64,000 nucleotides of DNA. It comes from Octadecabacter antarcticus 307. GTDB taxonomy: Bacteria; Pseudomonadota; Alphaproteobacteria; Rhodobacterales; Rhodobacteraceae. The stretch is taken from assembly GCF_000155675.2 (NCBI RefSeq), contig NC_020911.1, forward strand, positions 2,160,501 to 2,224,500, read 5' to 3'. A model generated the notes under the pieces. It worked only from the letters and a program-made list of their open reading frames with translations. It made no database searches and was not told the origin of the DNA. Below, in pieces: positions 48,972 through 58,860 of the stretch. The position numbers and the translations under genes were made by a program. How positions within the stretch are numbered: the first letter of the stretch is position 1; every line of letters begins with the position of its first letter.

Positions 48972-49985
48972 TTAGCCTTGGGTGATTTTGGCGAGTGTCT
49001 CGATGGCTGTTTTGGCGGCACCGCTGTCGATGCTTTCTTTGGCCATTTCCACACCGGCCTTAAGGCCTTCGACCTTTCCCGCCACCAGCAATGCGGCGGA
49101 GGCGTTGAGCAGCACCGCGTCGCGATACGCGGAGGGGGCCCCGTTCAGCAGGGCGCGGAAGGCTTTGGCGTTGTCTGCGGGTGAGCCGCCTAAAATAGCG
49201 TGGAACGGATGCACGGGCAGTCCCGCGTCCTCGGGATGGACTTCGCGCGCGGTGATCATCCCCTGCGACAGGGCCGCCACAGACGTCGTGCCGCAGATCG
49301 TGATTTCGTCTGTGCCGTCTGATCCATGGACAAGCCAAGCGGCGTCCGTCCCCAGTTCTTTGAGGGTTTCGGCCATTGGGAAAATCAAATCAATCGCAAA
49401 GGCCCCTGTCAGTTGGCGTTTGACACCTGCCGGATTGGTCAGTGGCCCCAGTATGTTGAAAATTGTTTTGCAGCCCAATTCCTGGCGGGTGGGCATCACG
49501 TGTTTGATCGCGGGATGATGCATCGGGGCCATCATAAAACCGATACCCGCCTGCGCAATGCAGCGTTCGACCACATCTGGGCCGACCATGACATTGACAC
49601 CCATTTCCCCAAGTGCGTCTGCAGCACCTGACAGCGATGACAGATTGCGGTTGCCGTGTTTGGCGACGGGCACGCCTGCGCCCGCGACCACAAAGGCGGT
49701 GGCGGTTGAAATGTTGAGCGTGCCTTTGCCGTCCCCGCCTGTGCCAACGATGTCCATCGCACCCTCAGGGGCGTTGACGGGCACGCAGCGGGCGCGCACG
49801 GCGCTGGCTGCTGCGGCGTATTCGGCAACAGATTCGCCGCGTGCGCGCATCGCCATCAACAGACCGCCGATTTGGGAAGGTGTCGCAGTACCTTCAAATA
49901 GGGCGTCGAATGCCATTTCCGCTTGTGCACGGCTGAGCGGGCCTTCTGAGGCGGCATAGATCAGGGGTTTCATCATATCGCTCAT
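48972..49985 (-). CDS. trpD: anthranilate phosphoribosyltransferase
   Basis: A 337-residue tryptophan-pathway enzyme. The PRPP-binding motif [18 protein letters not shown] lies near residue 80, with [19 protein letters not shown] and [25 protein letters not shown]. It overlaps trpG by four bases, showing translational coupling. Confidence 0.96.
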   Translation of the reverse strand: MSDMMKPLIYAASEGPLSRAQAEMAFDALFEGTATPSQIGGLLMAMRARGESVAEYAAAASAVRARCVPVNAPEGAMDIVGTGGDGKGTLNISTATAFVVAGAGVPVAKHGNRNLSSLSGAADALGEMGVNVMVGPDVVERCIAQAGIGFMMAPMHHPAIKHVMPTRQELGCKTIFNILGPLTNPAGVKRQLTGAFAIDLIFPMAETLKELGTDAAWLVHGSDGTDEITICGTTSVAALSQGMITAREVHPEDAGLPVHPFHAILGGSPADNAKAFRALLNGAPSAYRDAVLLNASAALLVAGKVEGLKAGVEMAKESIDSGAAKTAIETLAKITQG

Positions 49986-50575
49986 GCTGGGACTTTCGGT
50001 TTTGTGGGCATCGTGTTCAGGAAGTTTTGCAGCATCGCGTGACCGTGTTCGGACTTAATGCTTTCGGGGTGAAATTGCACGCCGTGGATCGGCAATTCGC
50101 GGTGTCGCAAGCCCATGATCGTACCATCGCTAAGTTCGGCGGTGATTTCCAGACAATCGGGCAGCGTGTCGCGATCAACCGTGAGGGAATGATAGCGCGT
50201 TGCCTCAAACGGGGTGGGCAGGCCTTTAAACACTGACTTGCCGCTGTGATGCATCGTGCCCATTTTCCCATGGACAATTTCGTGGCAGCGCACAACGTTG
50301 CCGCCAAATGCTTCGCCAATGGTCTGATGACCAAGGCACACGCCCATCAGCGGGGTTTTGGTTTCGGCGGCGGCTTTGGTAAGCGCTAGACAAATGCCAG
50401 CTTGCGCGGGGTCGCAGGGCCCGGGCGACAGCACAATGCCGGATGCGCCCATGCCCATTGCCGTCTCAACATCAATCGCGTCATTGCGTTTTACGACAAC
50501 ATCCACACCAAGTTCGCCGAAATAATGCACCAAATTGTACGTGAAACTATCATAGTTATCGATCAAGAGAAGCAT
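49982..50575 (-). CDS. trpG: anthranilate synthase glutamine amidotransferase subunit
   Basis: A 197-residue class I glutamine amidotransferase that supplies ammonia to TrpE. The start is [19 protein letters not shown], the catalytic cysteine is in [15 protein letters not shown], and the His-Glu pair is in VQFHPESI. It is separated from trpE by about 1.7 kb and a plus-strand gene, so the two subunits come from separate transcripts. Confidence 0.96.
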   Translation of the reverse strand: MLLLIDNYDSFTYNLVHYFGELGVDVVVKRNDAIDVETAMGMGASGIVLSPGPCDPAQAGICLALTKAAAETKTPLMGVCLGHQTIGEAFGGNVVRCHEIVHGKMGTMHHSGKSVFKGLPTPFEATRYHSLTVDRDTLPDCLEITAELSDGTIMGLRHRELPIHGVQFHPESIKSEHGHAMLQNFLNTMPTKPKVPA

Positions 50576-50743
50576 GGAATTGCCACCTTTTGGATGGGTT
50601 AAATTGGGGCTACTTTCGCGTCAACGCCCCTTGTATAGTGTCGCCATACATGGGCCGGAGCGCAAGTTGCGTCAAGGGCTGCATTGCACCCCAAGCTGGC
50701 CCACAAGAGGCTGGTTGGGACGGACAAAAGAGGTGACGAGCGT

Positions 50744-52246
50744 ATGCGTGGAGTGATAGGTGGAATTTTTACTGGCTGTTTGGTGTCCACACTGGGCTTG
50801 GGCGTTGCATCCGTTGTGAGCGAGCTGCCCGCAGGAGTGACACCACCTGAGGCGCCCTTGGTTGAGGCACCAATGGTGGCCCCCGTCGCGACTGACGCAG
50901 TCGAGGTGCGCACGCCGTCAACGCCGGTTGGTAGTCTTTCCATTCAAGAACCACAGGCACCGGATTTGCCCGACGGCGAGGCGGCGATTGTGGACCCCGG
51001 TGCGCCGCAACTTTCGACGCCAGAAACCCAAGCGCCGCGGGCAGATACTGACCCGCTTGATGAGCCTGAAGGTTTGTCGATTGAGGGTGCGATGACCGCG
51101 CCGGATGCCCCAGAAAACGCCATTGTGCTGGCCCAACCCGTTGATCCGGTGTTGCCAAACCCGCAGTCGTTGGCGCCAGAAACACCTGTGAGTGAGGCGG
51201 ATTTGACCATTTCGACCACTCCCGCGCCGCCGACCGTCGTGGTTGAACCTGAGGTGGATGAGGGTTTTGTTGTTGTGGACGAACCAACGGCTTTGGAAGT
51301 TCCCGTGCAGCCGGCTAACGACACGTTCGTGGTGGATCTAGGGGCCAATTCCGATACAGCACCAGAGGGGCTTGACGACGTCGCCGCAGACCCGCCTGCA
51401 GATGAAGGTTTGGCTGCTGTTGTCCCGAGTGAGGAGCCGCCTGTTGTGCCGCGACTACTTTTGCAGGGCGGCGGAAACACCTTACTGAGTGAGCGCGTGA
51501 GCGGTGTGACTGTTCGCCGACCTTTAGAAGATGAAGCCGTCGCTGCGCAGGGCGAAACAGAGGCCGCCACGCAGATGAACGCGCTGGTTGATTTCGCTGC
51601 CGCGTCGGGTGACGTTGGATCAAAGCCGCTGCTGTCGATTGTTTTGATTGATGACGGGTCCATGTCGGCTGCGGCAGCAGCCTTGGCCGGGTTGTCGTTT
51701 CCGGTAACGATTGCGCTTGATCCGGGTCAGGACGACGCGCGCGCATTGATGGCGATGTATCGCGATGACGGATTTGAGGTCGCGGTTTTGGCCAAGCTGC
51801 CTAAGGGCGCATTGCCGAGCGATGTGGAGATCACATTCGAGAGTGTTTTCAGTACTTTGCCAGAATCGATTGCGGTGCTTGATATCGGTAACGGTGGCTT
51901 GCATTCGGATCGGAACCTGGCCGATCAGGCGATGAATATTCTTGCATCGCAAGGGCGTGGTTTCGTGACTGTTGGCCAAGGATTGAACATGGCGGGACGG
52001 GCCGCTGAACAGGCGGGTGTGCCTGTGGCGGTGGTGTTCCGCGATCTAGACAGTGATGGTCAGGACGCGCGTGTGGTGCGCCGGTTCGTGGATCAAGCAG
52101 CGTTTCGCGCCCGTCAGGAAAGCGGCGTTGTGCTGGTGGGCCGTGTGCGGGCCGACACGATTTCGGCGTTGATCCTATGGGGGTCTGCCAACCAAGATGA
52201 GCAAGTTGCGATTGTTCCGCTGAGTGCGATTTTGAACGCGCAGTAA
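50744..52246 (+). CDS. divergent polysaccharide deacetylase family protein (YibQ-like)
   Basis: A 500-residue protein. The N-terminal hydrophobic segment (about 1-26) acts as a membrane anchor or signal. A long Pro/Glu/Ala/Thr-rich low-complexity region (about 27-290) follows, then a C-terminal domain (about 300-500) of the divergent polysaccharide deacetylase family: LLSIVLIDDGSMSAAAAALA, FPVTIALDPGQDDA and a late FRDLDSDGQDARVVRRFVDQ. Catalytic residues typical of active deacetylases are mostly missing, as in other YibQ-like proteins, which are linked to envelope functions. The ATG at 50744 is preferred because the hydrophobic segment follows directly. Confidence 0.8.
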   Translation: MRGVIGGIFTGCLVSTLGLGVASVVSELPAGVTPPEAPLVEAPMVAPVATDAVEVRTPSTPVGSLSIQEPQAPDLPDGEAAIVDPGAPQLSTPETQAPRADTDPLDEPEGLSIEGAMTAPDAPENAIVLAQPVDPVLPNPQSLAPETPVSEADLTISTTPAPPTVVVEPEVDEGFVVVDEPTALEVPVQPANDTFVVDLGANSDTAPEGLDDVAADPPADEGLAAVVPSEEPPVVPRLLLQGGGNTLLSERVSGVTVRRPLEDEAVAAQGETEAATQMNALVDFAAASGDVGSKPLLSIVLIDDGSMSAAAAALAGLSFPVTIALDPGQDDARALMAMYRDDGFEVAVLAKLPKGALPSDVEITFESVFSTLPESIAVLDIGNGGLHSDRNLADQAMNILASQGRGFVTVGQGLNMAGRAAEQAGVPVAVVFRDLDSDGQDARVVRRFVDQAAFRARQESGVVLVGRVRADTISALILWGSANQDEQVAIVPLSAILNAQ

Positions 52247-52320
52247 AGCCAAAAAACGGGTGGCACACAGCGTACACCGCGCGTGCACAACCTATGCACA
52301 TCGCGTGTGTGTAATCCGAG

Positions 52321-53823
52321 CTATGAATTGCCCGATCTGAACATCGCCGCATCTGCTGCTGCGCGCCGGATCGCGTTGGATTTGTGCACGGTCTCCATGT
52401 ATTCAGCTTCGGGGTTGCTGTCATAGACAACACCGCCGCCTGCCTGGATATACAACTGGTCGCCCTTGAGCACGGCGGTGCGCAGTGCAATGCACATGTC
52501 CATGTCACCGTTGGCCGAAAAATAGCCGCAACCGCCGCCGTAAAGTCCGCGCTTTTCAGGTTCAAGTTCGTCGATAATTTCCATCGCGCGAACCTTGGGC
52601 GCGCCGGAAACTGTGCCCGCTGGCATACCGGCAAAGAACGCTGACAGCGCATCTTGGTCGTCGGCCAATTCACCCACGACGTTGGACACGATGTGCATAA
52701 CGTGGCTGTAGCGTTCGACAATGAATTGTTCGGTTGGGCGCACGGTGCCGACTTTGCAGACTTTGCCAGTGTCGTTGCGGCCCAGATCAAGCAACATCAG
52801 ATGTTCAGCCAGCTCTTTTTGGTCGGCCAGCAAATCGGCCTCGAATGCGTTGTCTTCTTCCGGCGTTGCCCCGCGGGGCCGCGTGCCTGCGATGGGGCGA
52901 ATGGTGACTTCCGAGCCGAACACGCGGACCAGAATTTCGGGGCTGGCACCGATGACCTGATAATCGCCATAGTTGAAATAGAACATAAACGGCGAGGGGT
53001 TGGTGCGCCGTAAGCTGCGATACAACGCAAAGGGCGGTTCACTGTAGGTTTGGGTCCAGCGCTGCGACGGTACGACTTGGAAAATATCGCCCGCGCGAAT
53101 GTAGTCTTTGGCTTGCTCAACGGCGTCCATGTAACCCGATTTGGTGAAGTTTGACACCGGGTCGGGGACGTCGGCGGCGTGGCCTAGGGCGCGTTCGGTT
53201 AAGGGAACGGGCAATTCCAGCGCGCGCTGTGCGTCCATCACCCGTTCACCGGCTTGCGCGTAGGCGGCTTTGGCGGACAGGCCTGAGGCTGCGTAGGCAG
53301 GTGCCACCAGAATGACTTCGCCTTTTACGCCGTCCAGCACAGCCATAACAGACGGGCGCAGCATCACAGCGTCCGGCAGGCCAAGCGGGTCGGGGTTTAT
53401 ATTGGGCAGGTGTTCAACCAGCCGGATCATATCATAGCCGAGGTACCCAAACAGGCCAGCACTGGCGGCTGGAAGGTCGGCGGGCAAATCAATCCGGCTT
53501 TCAGCGATCAGGTTGCGCAAATTATCGAGGGGATCACCGGATTGATCCACAAATCCATCATCATCAAAGCGCGCATCGCGGTTGATGCGGCTTTGCGTAC
53601 CGTGACAGTCCCAAATCAGATCGGGTTTCATACCGACAATGGAATAGCGGCCCCGAATTTCGCCACCGGTAACGGATTCAAGCAAAAACGCGTGTTTGCC
53701 TGCCGATGTGAGTTTCAACATCAGGGACACCGGCGTGTCGAGATCGGCAGTCAAACGGGTGTAGACGATCTGGCTTTCGCCTGCGTCATACCCCGCTTTG
53801 AAAGTGTCGAAATCGGGCGTCAT
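52321..53823 (-). CDS. trpE: anthranilate synthase component I
   Basis: A 500-residue chorismate-utilising enzyme for the first step of tryptophan synthesis. The N-terminal feedback site is SAGKHAFLLESVTGGE (LLESxxxG type). The catalytic domain has IFQVVPSQRW, SPEILVRVFGSEVTIRPIAG, TRPRGATPEEDN and GAPKVRAMEIIDELEPEKRG. It lies three bases after the ppiD-like gene, so the two are probably co-transcribed. No leader peptide attenuator is visible. Confidence 0.96.
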   Translation of the reverse strand: MTPDFDTFKAGYDAGESQIVYTRLTADLDTPVSLMLKLTSAGKHAFLLESVTGGEIRGRYSIVGMKPDLIWDCHGTQSRINRDARFDDDGFVDQSGDPLDNLRNLIAESRIDLPADLPAASAGLFGYLGYDMIRLVEHLPNINPDPLGLPDAVMLRPSVMAVLDGVKGEVILVAPAYAASGLSAKAAYAQAGERVMDAQRALELPVPLTERALGHAADVPDPVSNFTKSGYMDAVEQAKDYIRAGDIFQVVPSQRWTQTYSEPPFALYRSLRRTNPSPFMFYFNYGDYQVIGASPEILVRVFGSEVTIRPIAGTRPRGATPEEDNAFEADLLADQKELAEHLMLLDLGRNDTGKVCKVGTVRPTEQFIVERYSHVMHIVSNVVGELADDQDALSAFFAGMPAGTVSGAPKVRAMEIIDELEPEKRGLYGGGCGYFSANGDMDMCIALRTAVLKGDQLYIQAGGGVVYDSNPEAEYMETVHKSNAIRRAAADAAMFRSGNS

Positions 53824-53826
53824 GAT

Positions 53827-55671
53827 TTAGCGGAAATTCGTGTGAACGGCGTTGCGTGCTTGTTCGTTGACTTGCACATCGGTGCGCAACTGGACGGTCC
53901 GACTATAAAGTTCATAAATGTCCAGCGCGATGCCTTCGCCCGCCGTTTCTGCGACGGCAGCGACTTCGGCAGTGTAGGCTTCGTCAGATGTGTTGGCGGC
54001 TGTGATTGCGTCCAGCCGCACGATGATTGCGCCGGCCCCATTGGGCAGTACTTGCACGTCGCCGATAGCCATTTCGAACACATCCGTCAGGAAAGATCTT
54101 GGTGCGCCATTGATAAAGCCACGCCGCGTGATGTTGTTGTCTTGGATCGCGTTGAGGTCAAGGAATGCGAAGTCCTGCACTGCGGACATCAACTGTGCCT
54201 GCTTGCTTTCGGCGGCCGCAATGACCGCTGCGGTGGTTTCTTGTGCTTCCCAGCCAGCAACGACCTGTTCTCGGATGTCATCCAGAGGGATCAGCGCCGG
54301 TGCACGCACTTCGATCACGTCAACGGCAAACAACCCGCCATCATCGAGGTCCGCCAATTCGGGGAAATCACTGACGTCTTGCGTCGCGGCAACGTCATGA
54401 AAGGCGGCGTAGGCGGCAATGTCGTTTGTGGTCTGGTTGGTATAGTCGAGATTTCCCAATATCATGTCGGTTTGGTCAACCAAGTTGTCCAAAGACGCGC
54501 CACCAGCCAGCAAGTTGGTGATCGGGTCAATCTGGTCTTCGATCACGCGGCGCGCACGGGCGGCCGATTGGTCTTCGCGCAAATCGGGCAAAGCGTCCTC
54601 AAACGTGGTATTTTGTGCGGCGAGGACCGCGTTCATCCGAAACAGGGCCGGGCCAAGATCAGTCATGAACGGGCCGGACACATCGCCGGTTTGGGATGCA
54701 AACACACCCGCACCTGCGTCGCCCAATTCAGCGAGCGTGACATCGCCGCCATCGACGTCTTCAAGGCTGAGGCCGCGATCGGCAACCAATTGCGGGAACG
54801 TGGTGTCGCCCGCGTTGATCGCATCAAGTGCAGTTTGCGCCGCGGCGTCATTTGAGAAGATCAAACGTTCGATGAGGCGGCGTTCGGCCTGCACGAATTC
54901 GTCAATGCGGTCGTCGTATTCGGCGCGCAATTCATCTTCGTCCACTGGCATATCATCTTGGATCATCGCAGGTGTGATCCACGCAAAGCGCAGCACGCGG
55001 GTTTCCAAGCTGGTGTAGATATCCGGATTGGCGTCGTAGTGCGCCTGTAAATCAGCCTCACTTGGCTCTGGCAGGGTGATTTCAATGTCAGTGGCGGTCA
55101 GTGGTGCCCATGTAAACGTGCGCCCCTCGCGCACGAACTTCGCAACGGTGTCACCATATGTGGCTGGATCCGGGACGCCGGCGTAGACCGCACTTTGCAG
55201 CAAGGCGCGCGCCGCGCCTTCGCGCAGGCCAGTTTCATATTCACGCACGTTCATGCCGTTGCGCGACAGTGTTTCGCGGTAGGTTGTGCGATCAAAGGTC
55301 CCATCGAAGCCGCGAAAGTTCAGGTCGCCTAATACCTGTTGACTGACGACGCTGTCGCCGACCGACAGGCCAAGAACAGCGGCTTCGTTGTCGAGGCTGC
55401 GTTCTGCCACCACGATCTGCAACGCACGATCGGGAAGCTGTGCGCTTTGGGCTTCGGGGAATGAAATTGTGCGGCCTGCTTGGGAGCTGCCAATTCTGAT
55501 CTGGGTTTGCAATTCTTGGAAATAGCGCTGTGCGGACAGGGTTTTGTCACCCACCGCCCCGATGGATTGCAGGTTGCCCGACAGGCCGGATGCCCCAAAG
55601 CCCATGAGCCCCACAAACAGCAGGCCCAGAATGATCCAGACGAAGAAGTTTTTCGTTTTGCCTTTAGCCAT
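53827..55671 (-). CDS. SurA/PpiD-like membrane-anchored peptidyl-prolyl isomerase
   Basis: A 614-residue periplasmic foldase anchored by one N-terminal helix (FFVWIILGLLFVGLMGFGASG). The SurA-type N-terminal chaperone region (about 30-170) has VGDKTLSAQRYFQEL and VVAERSLDNEAAVLGLSVGD, FDGTFDRTTYRETLSRNGM. A parvulin-like domain (about 240-365) has ERLIFSNDAAAQTALDAINA and a weak GDVSGPFMTDLGPALFRM, and a C-terminal chaperone part follows. The parvulin active-site residues look poorly conserved, as in many PpiD proteins. The ATG at 55671 (MAKGKTKNFF) is chosen over one five codons earlier. Confidence 0.85.
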   Translation of the reverse strand: MAKGKTKNFFVWIILGLLFVGLMGFGASGLSGNLQSIGAVGDKTLSAQRYFQELQTQIRIGSSQAGRTISFPEAQSAQLPDRALQIVVAERSLDNEAAVLGLSVGDSVVSQQVLGDLNFRGFDGTFDRTTYRETLSRNGMNVREYETGLREGAARALLQSAVYAGVPDPATYGDTVAKFVREGRTFTWAPLTATDIEITLPEPSEADLQAHYDANPDIYTSLETRVLRFAWITPAMIQDDMPVDEDELRAEYDDRIDEFVQAERRLIERLIFSNDAAAQTALDAINAGDTTFPQLVADRGLSLEDVDGGDVTLAELGDAGAGVFASQTGDVSGPFMTDLGPALFRMNAVLAAQNTTFEDALPDLREDQSAARARRVIEDQIDPITNLLAGGASLDNLVDQTDMILGNLDYTNQTTNDIAAYAAFHDVAATQDVSDFPELADLDDGGLFAVDVIEVRAPALIPLDDIREQVVAGWEAQETTAAVIAAAESKQAQLMSAVQDFAFLDLNAIQDNNITRRGFINGAPRSFLTDVFEMAIGDVQVLPNGAGAIIVRLDAITAANTSDEAYTAEVAAVAETAGEGIALDIYELYSRTVQLRTDVQVNEQARNAVHTNFR

Positions 55672-55749
55672 GATGCAATCGCCCAAATATTAAGTCAGAA
55701 TTTACGTTTGCAACTGAATAGGCGGCGCGTGGACGGGGTGCAAGCGGAC

Positions 55750-56940
55750 TTAGGGCTGATATACCACCAGACGGTCAAACAATGCCGTTATCCCCGCACG
55801 ATCCATATTGGCGAACGCGATCCGCAAGTGCTGCTGTCCACCACCATCGGGCATAAAGAAGGTTCCGGGTAACGTGAGGACGCCTGCGCGTTTCACGAGG
55901 TCCTGTGCCAGCGCATCAGAGGCCATATCAAACGGATGGCGCATATAGGCAAAATACGCGCCGCAGCCTTCCAAAACCCATCCCTTGGTTGCAAGCCGTG
56001 GAAAATGGTCCGCAATAGCGGCGCTGCGATCCAGAATTTCGCGGCGTTCACCGGCAAGCCAATCGCGCAAGTTGCGCATGCCCCACAGGGCAGCGTGTTG
56101 GCCCAGTTGGTTGGGGCATATCGTGACCGTATCGAGGAACTTTTCGACTTCGGCCAAGCGTTCTGATGACGTGATCAAGGCACCGATACGGTGTCCTGTA
56201 AGACGATAGGCCTTTGAAAACGAATAAAGGTGGATCAGCGTGTCGTCCCAGTTCGGGTCCGCAAAGAGCGGATGCGGCGCGCCTGTTCTGCTGTCAAAAT
56301 CGCGGTAGGTTTCGTCAATGATCAACGCGATATCGTGGCTGCGGGCCAGGTCTGCGAAGGCTTTCACAGTTTGCGCCGGATATTCCACGCCGCCCGGATT
56401 ATTCGGGGTGACCAACGCAATGGCGCGGGTTTTGTCGGTGATAAGTGCTGCGGCATCGTTCGCGCTGGGGATCAGGCCGTCGGACGTGGCCAGTGGCACC
56501 GTTGTGACGCCTGCCATATCAAGCCACATGCGGTGGTTAAAATAATACGGCACAGGCAAAATGACCTCGTCGCCCTCAGCACACAGGGTTGAAATCGCGG
56601 CTGCAAATGCCTGATTGCAGCCGGATGTGATCGCGACGTTGTCGGGTGTGATGGTGCCACCGTAAGCCTGCGACCACTGCGCCGCGACTTCGCCGCGCAA
56701 GTCAGGCAGGCCAAGGACGGGGCCATATAAATGGGTTTCATCGTCTTCGACGATCATCCGCGCCATGGCTTGGCGCATCGCCAAAGGGGGGGGGTCGACG
56801 GGGGCGGCTTGGCTAACGTTAATAAGAGGGCGGGCGCTAAAATCGACGCCATCCAACCAGCGGCGCGCCTCCATGACGGGTGGCGAAAACGTGGTGCCGG
56901 TACGCGGGGTGTTTCGGCATATGTTTCGAGGGAGGGTCAT
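55750..56940 (-). CDS. pyridoxal-phosphate-dependent aminotransferase (class I/II)
   Basis: A 396-residue fold-type I aminotransferase. Landmarks: YGPVLGLPDLRGEVAAQWSQ, NVAITSGCNQAFAAAISTL, the LVTPNNPGGVEYP block, the IIDETYRDFDS Asp/Tyr cofactor contacts, and the Schiff-base lysine in SFSKAYRLTGHRIG. Substrate unknown. The ATG at 56940 follows GGGAGGG... on the minus strand after a shared intergenic motif; upstream codons would read through that motif and are excluded. Confidence 0.88.
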   Translation of the reverse strand: MTLPRNICRNTPRTGTTFSPPVMEARRWLDGVDFSARPLINVSQAAPVDPPPLAMRQAMARMIVEDDETHLYGPVLGLPDLRGEVAAQWSQAYGGTITPDNVAITSGCNQAFAAAISTLCAEGDEVILPVPYYFNHRMWLDMAGVTTVPLATSDGLIPSANDAAALITDKTRAIALVTPNNPGGVEYPAQTVKAFADLARSHDIALIIDETYRDFDSRTGAPHPLFADPNWDDTLIHLYSFSKAYRLTGHRIGALITSSERLAEVEKFLDTVTICPNQLGQHAALWGMRNLRDWLAGERREILDRSAAIADHFPRLATKGWVLEGCGAYFAYMRHPFDMASDALAQDLVKRAGVLTLPGTFFMPDGGGQQHLRIAFANMDRAGITALFDRLVVYQP

Positions 56941-56955
56941 GCGTGGCTCATTTCT

Positions 56956-56992
56956 GGGGGCCTCCGGCGGGAGTTTTTTGGCCAAGATGAAG
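56956..56992. repeat. intergenic motif of a type I associate with Rhodobacterales
   Basis: GGGGGCCTCCGGCGGGAG, TTTTTT, then GGCCAAGATGAAG. On the plus strand CTCC-GGC-GGGAG plus the T-run looks like a small terminator hairpin. Sequences of this type recur between genes in Rhodobacterales genomes as I recall them. A related fragment (CCCCTAGGATATTTTTAAAT) sits at 48926-48945 between trpD and trpC. Confidence 0.45.
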
Positions 56993-57046
56993 TCTGGAGC
57001 CAATCCGCTTCATCGTGGCCAAGAAACTTTCCCCGAAGGGCCGGTT

Positions 57047-57577
57047 TCAGTCTTTGCCGCGATATGGTTCGACGTATTGCAACGCCATGTCCCACGGGAA
57101 GAAAATCCATGTGTCTTGGGACACGCCAGTGATGAACGTATCGACCTGCGGTTCGCCTTCGGGTTTGGCATAAACTGTGGCGAAATGCGCGTTTGGATAT
57201 TGCGCGCGCACCAGTTCAAGGGTTTTGCCGCTGTCCACCAGATCATCAATCACCAGAATGCCGGTTCCGTCGCCCATCATCGCGGCGTCGGGGGATTTCA
57301 AAACCTTAGCTTCGCGGCGCTTGTCGGCAGCACCGCCGCCGGAATAATACGAGATAACCGAAATTGTATCGACCGTGCGAATATCGAGTTCGCGCGCCAC
57401 AATCATCGCTGGGGCCATGCCGCCACGGGTGATCGCGACGATGGCTTTCCACCCGCCGTTGTCTGGACCTTTGCCGTCCAGCCGCCAAGCAAGCGCGCGG
57501 CTGTCGCGGTGGATTTGATCCCAAGAGATATGGAAACCTTTTTCGTGGGGCAGGCGGCTTTCGTCTTTAGTGGTCAT
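57047..57577 (-). CDS. gpt: xanthine phosphoribosyltransferase (Gpt type)
   Basis: A 176-residue purine-salvage enzyme converting xanthine or guanine plus PRPP to the nucleotide. The PRPP-binding motif [14 protein letters not shown] is near residue 100, with [20 protein letters not shown] and the C-terminal [20 protein letters not shown] typical of the Gpt group. The ATG at 57577 is chosen; upstream in-frame sequence belongs to the neighbouring small gene region. Same strand as fabI. Confidence 0.9.
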   Translation of the reverse strand: MTTKDESRLPHEKGFHISWDQIHRDSRALAWRLDGKGPDNGGWKAIVAITRGGMAPAMIVARELDIRTVDTISVISYYSGGGAADKRREAKVLKSPDAAMMGDGTGILVIDDLVDSGKTLELVRAQYPNAHFATVYAKPEGEPQVDTFITGVSQDTWIFFPWDMALQYVEPYRGKD

Positions 57578-57611
57578 GGCGGCGGTCCTTATTGGAGATA
57601 GGGCAGTGGCA

Positions 57612-57835
57612 TTATTCAGATACGCAAGTGAACCCAGAGGAGGTGTCAAAACATCTGGTGACTTTGCCACCAGTCGCTCTCGCGCGACCCGTATAGTAAG
57701 CTTGCACACAAGCGTCTTGATATGCTTTGTCGATCTCGGTCAGCATAATGGGCAACCCTTTGCCGTCGTCAGCACGTCTTCGTCACATGACGCGAGTGTC
57801 GTTACCGCAATCAGAGCAATATCTATCCTGTGCAT
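57612..57835 (-). pseudogene. small lipoprotein gene with an internal frameshift
   Basis: An ATG at 57835 after GGAAG begins MHRIDIALIAVTTLASCDED, a short lipoprotein signal with the lipobox LASC. After about 25 codons that frame stops. A second frame then reads [44 protein letters not shown] and ends with TAA at 57612. Joined, they would give a roughly 70-residue Cys-containing lipoprotein. Either the gene has a one-base lesion in the AAAGGG region or only the 44-codon second part is made. It lies 27 bases after fabI. Confidence 0.5.
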
Positions 57836-57862
57836 CTTAATCTTCCATTTCCACCGCAAAAC

Positions 57863-58675
57863 CTAGTCTTTGTTGGGGGACATATCGGGAGCGTCGACGG
57901 CTTTCATGCCAACGACATGGTATCCCGCATCGACGTGATGGACCTCACCCGTTACGCCTGAGCTGAGGTCAGATAGCAGGTACAAGGCCGACCCGCCCAC
58001 TTCGTCGATGGTGACGTTTTTGCGCAGGGGCGAGTTGTATTCGTTCCATTTCAGGATGTAGCGGAAATCGCCTATACCAGAGGCGGCCAGAGTTTTGATC
58101 GGGCCTGCAGAAATTGCGTTGACGCGGATGCCGTCCTTGCCGAGGTCTTCGGCCATGTAGCGCACCGAGGATTCCAAGGCGGCTTTGGCAAGCCCCATAA
58201 CATTGTAGTGCGGCATGATCCGTTCGGCGCCGTAATATGTCAGCGTTATGGCGCTGCCGCCCTTGTTCATCATCTTTTCGGCGCGCTGCATAACTGCGGT
58301 GAATGAATACACAGAGATATCCATCGTCATCATGAAATTGGCGCGGCTGGTGTCGACGTAACGGCCCCTGAGTTCATTTTTATCTGAAAATCCAATAGCA
58401 TGAACCACGAAGTCAATGTTATCCCAGCGTGTCTTCAGGCCATCGAACAGCGCGTCGATCGACGCCTCATCGCCAACGTCACAGGGCAGAACAAAATCGG
58501 ATCCAAGGGACGCGGCCAGCGGGACAACGCGTTTCTTCAAAGCATCCCCTTGGTACGAAAACGCCAGATCCGCGCCCGCATCCCCGAGGGCCTTTGCGAT
58601 CCCCCAAGCGATGGATTTATCGTTGGCGAGGCCCATAATAAGGCCTCGTTTTCCCTGCATCAGATTAGATGACAT
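57863..58675 (-). CDS. fabI: enoyl-[acyl-carrier-protein] reductase FabI
   Basis: A 270-residue NADH-dependent short-chain dehydrogenase for the last step of each fatty-acid elongation round. The N-terminal GKRGLIMGLANDKSIAWGIA is the FabI nucleotide site. The catalytic Tyr and Lys are in YYGAERIMPHYNVMGLAKAA, followed by RVNAISAGPIKTLAASGIGD. Length and motifs are standard. It is divergent from pdxH. Confidence 0.96.
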   Translation of the reverse strand: MSSNLMQGKRGLIMGLANDKSIAWGIAKALGDAGADLAFSYQGDALKKRVVPLAASLGSDFVLPCDVGDEASIDALFDGLKTRWDNIDFVVHAIGFSDKNELRGRYVDTSRANFMMTMDISVYSFTAVMQRAEKMMNKGGSAITLTYYGAERIMPHYNVMGLAKAALESSVRYMAEDLGKDGIRVNAISAGPIKTLAASGIGDFRYILKWNEYNSPLRKNVTIDEVGGSALYLLSDLSSGVTGEVHHVDAGYHVVGMKAVDAPDMSPNKD

Positions 58676-58860
58676 AAATTCCCCTTCACATGATCGGACA
58701 TTTGGCCGAGCCTCAAAGCCACACGTTGGCGGCTTCTGTTGATCGGGTGTAGGCGATCGCTGCGGGTGCTACAAGACTTCAGGCGCGGCGTTGTGGGCAC
58801 TTGACCTGCCGGATGGTGGGGCCACTTATTGCGCCAACATTGATTTAAAAGGTACATGAT

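Noticed and set aside
53410..54855. 481-codon open frame on the plus strand
   Set aside because: It runs antisense through trpE and the PpiD-like gene; an artefact of GC-rich codon bias.
57570..57866. 98-codon plus-strand frame overlapping the gpt start and fabI end
   Set aside because: Its protein shows no motif, while the opposite strand gives a credible lipoprotein signal and tail.
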